DNA from: CAYGZC01 sp964354225
GTDB taxonomy: Bacteria > Bacteroidota > Ignavibacteria > UBA10030 > SZUA-254
DNA: 9,265 nt
Assembly: GCA_964354225.1 (NCBI GenBank)
Contig: CAYGZC010000266.1
Location: forward strand, 1-9,265
Reading direction: 5' to 3'
In this document: positions 7,229 through 9,265 of the stretch, one piece after another
Position numbering within the stretch: the first letter of the stretch is position 1
How the letters are laid out: every line of letters begins with the position of its first letter
The notes under the pieces: model-generated
What the model saw: only the letters and a program-made list of their open reading frames with translations
What the model was told of the DNA's origin: nothing
The model's database searches: none
Translations under genes and position numbers: made by a program

Positions 7229-9265
7229 ATGATTAAAAAGCTTTTCTTGACTTTTTTTATTTCCTTATTGTCCACAGCAATTGGCTTATCCCAATTACAC
7301 CATTTTTCAATCGGAGTAGGTGGCGGCGCCAATATACCAACCCAGACGGCTGGGATTCCTTTTTTCATCGAGGTGCTTGCGAAAGACAGCACCAATAACA
7401 CTATCACAAGTTTCAACGGGACAGTCGATATTACATCGTCGGCGGTTCTCGCTATCGGCGGAGGAACAACATCATCATTTATTAATGGAGTTTTATTATC
7501 ACATCAAATTAAATTTACAACTACCGGAAATTTTACGCTCACCGCAACGAAGACATCAAGCATAGAGACCGGGACAAGTAATACATTCACAGTCAATCCA
7601 AGCACACTACCAAAAATCCTTGTCGAATCAGCCGCAGATGGCAGTGGAACTATCATCGCCAAACAGGATATAGTCGCCGGTAATCAGATCATCGCCTATG
7701 CTATCACACGAGATACTATGAATAATTTTGTGGCAAACACAGCGGCAGATGCTTGGTCACTACAAAACATTACTGGCAACATAATTCAAAGTGACTTAGT
7801 AGCGAGTGGAGATAAGAAAAGCGCAACCTTCACAGGACATCAATCAGGAACTGCTCAAATTCGTGCTTCATCTGGAGGATTGACTTCAATTTATTCCGAT
7901 ACTCTTACAGTAGTTGCGGGACCCGCCACCCAACTAAAGTTTATTCAACATCCAACGAACGGGATAGCAGGCGCAATTATCAGCCCTCCTATCACAATAC
8001 AACTCAAGGACACGTTTAACAACAACGTTGTAACATCTGGCGACACAGTTATCATAACATTACCCCCCGATCAAGGAACCTTAAGTGGAACCCTACAAAA
8101 ACTAACCGATGCAGTAGGACTTGTAACATTCAACGATTTAAGTATTAACCAATCAGGAACTAAAACACTTATCGCAAATAGCTCTGGATTAAAATCAGAT
8201 ACCAGCGTACAGTTCACTCTCGATACATATACGATTACAGCAACAGCAGGAGCTAATGGCAGTATCAGTCCGAGTGGAGTGGTGAATGTGAACTATGGAG
8301 GAAGCCAGACATTCACCATAACACCTAATACCGGTTACCATGTTGATAGTGTTTTTGTTGATGGATCGTATGTAGGTGCCGTTACAAGTTATCCATTCAC
8401 TAATGTAACAGCAAACCGTACTATCAGTGCAAAGTTCGCGATCAACGTTTATACGATCACAGCAACAGCAGGAGCTAATGGCAGTATCAGTCCGAGTGGA
8501 GCGGTGAATGTGAACTATGGAGGAAGCCAGACATTCACGATCTTACCGAATACAGGATATCATGTGGATAGTGTAATCGTCGACGGTGCATATGCCGGAA
8601 CGATGACAAGCTATCCATTCACTAATGTAACAGCGAACCATAGCATCAGCGCAAAGTTCGCGATCAACGTTTATACGATTACAGCAACAGCAGGAGCTAA
8701 TGGCAGTATCAGTCCAAATGGAACGGTGAATGTGAACTATGGAGGAAGCCAGACATTCACGATCTTACCGAATACAGGATATCATGTGGATAGTGTAATT
8801 GTCGACGGTACGTATGCCGGAACAATGACAAGTTATCCGTTTACGAATGTAACAGCAAATCATAGCATCAACGCAAAGTTCGCGATCAACGTTTATACGA
8901 TTACAGCAACAGCAGGAATTAATGGCAATATCAGTCCGAGTGGAACGGTGAATGTGAACTATGGAGGAAGTCAGACATTCACGATCTCACCGAATATAGG
9001 ATATCATGTGGATAGTATGTTTGTGGATGGATCGTATGTAGGAGCGATAACAAGCTATCCATTCACTAATGTAACAGCAAACCATACTATCAGCGCAAAG
9101 TTCGCGATCAACGTTTATACGATCACAGCAACAGCAGGAATTAATGGCAATATCAGTCCGAGTGGAGCAGTGAATGTGAACTATGGAGGAAGCCAGACAT
9201 TCACGATCTTACCGAATACAGGATATCATGTGGATAGTGTAATCGTCGACGGTGCATATGCCGGA
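7229..9265 (+). CDS. Secreted adhesin-like protein with Ig-like domains and tandem InlB B-type repeats (partial)
   Basis: The reading frame is open from ATG 7229 to the right edge (679 codons, 3' end missing). Residues 1-21 (MIKKLFLTFFISLLSTAIGLS) are a signal peptide. Three Thr/Ser/Asn-rich beta domains of Ig-like (Big/filamin) type follow at about 22-127, 128-230 (opening LPKILVES) and 231-333 (opening GPATQLKF). From residue 334 there are four complete 74-residue repeats and 50 residues of a fifth. Each begins YTITATAG and contains NYGGSQTFTI, PN.GYHVDS and SYPFTNVTAN, the pattern of divergent InlB B-repeat (Flg_new/InlB-B) domains. Such proteins are surface exposed and often extended stalks or adhesins. 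The missing C-terminus should hold the anchor or, given the neighbour, a T9SS sorting domain; this is a prediction. The leader lacks a clear Shine-Dalgarno site. The alternating direction of the neighbouring genes suggests its own promoter. Confidence 0.85.
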   Translation, partial: MIKKLFLTFFISLLSTAIGLSQLHHFSIGVGGGANIPTQTAGIPFFIEVLAKDSTNNTITSFNGTVDITSSAVLAIGGGTTSSFINGVLLSHQIKFTTTGNFTLTATKTSSIETGTSNTFTVNPSTLPKILVESAADGSGTIIAKQDIVAGNQIIAYAITRDTMNNFVANTAADAWSLQNITGNIIQSDLVASGDKKSATFTGHQSGTAQIRASSGGLTSIYSDTLTVVAGPATQLKFIQHPTNGIAGAIISPPITIQLKDTFNNNVVTSGDTVIITLPPDQGTLSGTLQKLTDAVGLVTFNDLSINQSGTKTLIANSSGLKSDTSVQFTLDTYTITATAGANGSISPSGVVNVNYGGSQTFTITPNTGYHVDSVFVDGSYVGAVTSYPFTNVTANRTISAKFAINVYTITATAGANGSISPSGAVNVNYGGSQTFTILPNTGYHVDSVIVDGAYAGTMTSYPFTNVTANHSISAKFAINVYTITATAGANGSISPNGTVNVNYGGSQTFTILPNTGYHVDSVIVDGTYAGTMTSYPFTNVTANHSINAKFAINVYTITATAGINGNISPSGTVNVNYGGSQTFTISPNIGYHVDSMFVDGSYVGAITSYPFTNVTANHTISAKFAINVYTITATAGINGNISPSGAVNVNYGGSQTFTILPNTGYHVDSVIVDGAYAG
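8228..9265 (+). repeat. In-frame 222-bp tandem repeat array (4 full units plus partial fifth)
   Basis: Units start at 8228, 8450, 8672, 8894 and 9116, an exact 222-bp spacing (74 codons) with no indels. Each encodes one InlB B-like domain. Long stretches are identical between units at DNA level, for example GGCAGTATCAGTCC in units 1-3 and GTGAATGTGAACTATGGAGG in all. Variation falls mainly in three places: AGANGS versus AGINGN, the residue after PSG/PNG, and FVDGSYVGA versus IVDGAYAGT. The array continues beyond the right edge, so total copy number is unknown, and such arrays are prone to assembly collapse. Confidence 0.97.

Noticed and set aside
7225..7565. Short open frames on both strands overlapping the start of the adhesin-like gene
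   Set aside because: They are shadows of the 7229 reading frame, which has a signal peptide and stays open for 679 codons.
8228..9265. Repeat array considered as CRISPR or as non-coding satellite
   Set aside because: The 222-bp units are directly adjacent without spacers, stay in frame and encode a recognisable repeat domain.

Overview
The window looks like chromosomal DNA from an AT-rich, Gram-negative member of the Bacteroidota/Ignavibacteriota (FCB) group. The main clue is the C-terminus of the largest protein. It carries a QNYPNPFN-type sorting domain of the type IX secretion system (T9SS), which is largely restricted to this group. Multidomain secreted proteins with golvesin-like, FN3 and SdrD-B-like modules, and mostly weak Shine-Dalgarno sites, fit the same assignment. 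Genus and species cannot be read from the sequence.

Layout from left to right: (1) 1-839, minus strand, a Wzz/GumC-type polysaccharide chain-length or export co-polymerase that runs off the left edge. It starts at a GTG behind a clear AGGAG. (2) 1065-4622, minus strand, a 1185-residue secreted putative glycoside hydrolase with accessory modules and a T9SS signal. (3) 4623-4870, a divergent intergenic region with a perfect TGTGA-N6-TCACA palindrome, the CRP-family consensus. (4) 4871-5572, plus strand, a cytoplasmic calcineurin-like metallophosphoesterase. (5) 5617-6537, minus strand, an exported alpha/beta hydrolase that converges on the phosphoesterase gene. (6) 6538-7228, a 691-bp AT-rich divergent intergenic region with small palindromes and a TATAAT box but no convincing gene. 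(7) 7229-9265, plus strand, the first 679 codons of a secreted adhesin-like protein: signal peptide, about three Ig-like domains, then an array of 222-bp (74-residue) InlB B-like repeats that continues past the right edge.

The common theme is the cell envelope and surface: polysaccharide assembly, an exported carbohydrate-active enzyme, an exported esterase/hydrolase and a repetitive surface protein. Only the first two genes are co-directional, and a 225-bp gap separates them, so no operon is demonstrated. Joint function is inference.

No CRISPR array, transposase, tRNA, rRNA, toxin-antitoxin pair or recognisable defence system was seen. The points most worth a second look are the CRP-like palindrome and the repeat array, whose variants recur every three units (666 bp).
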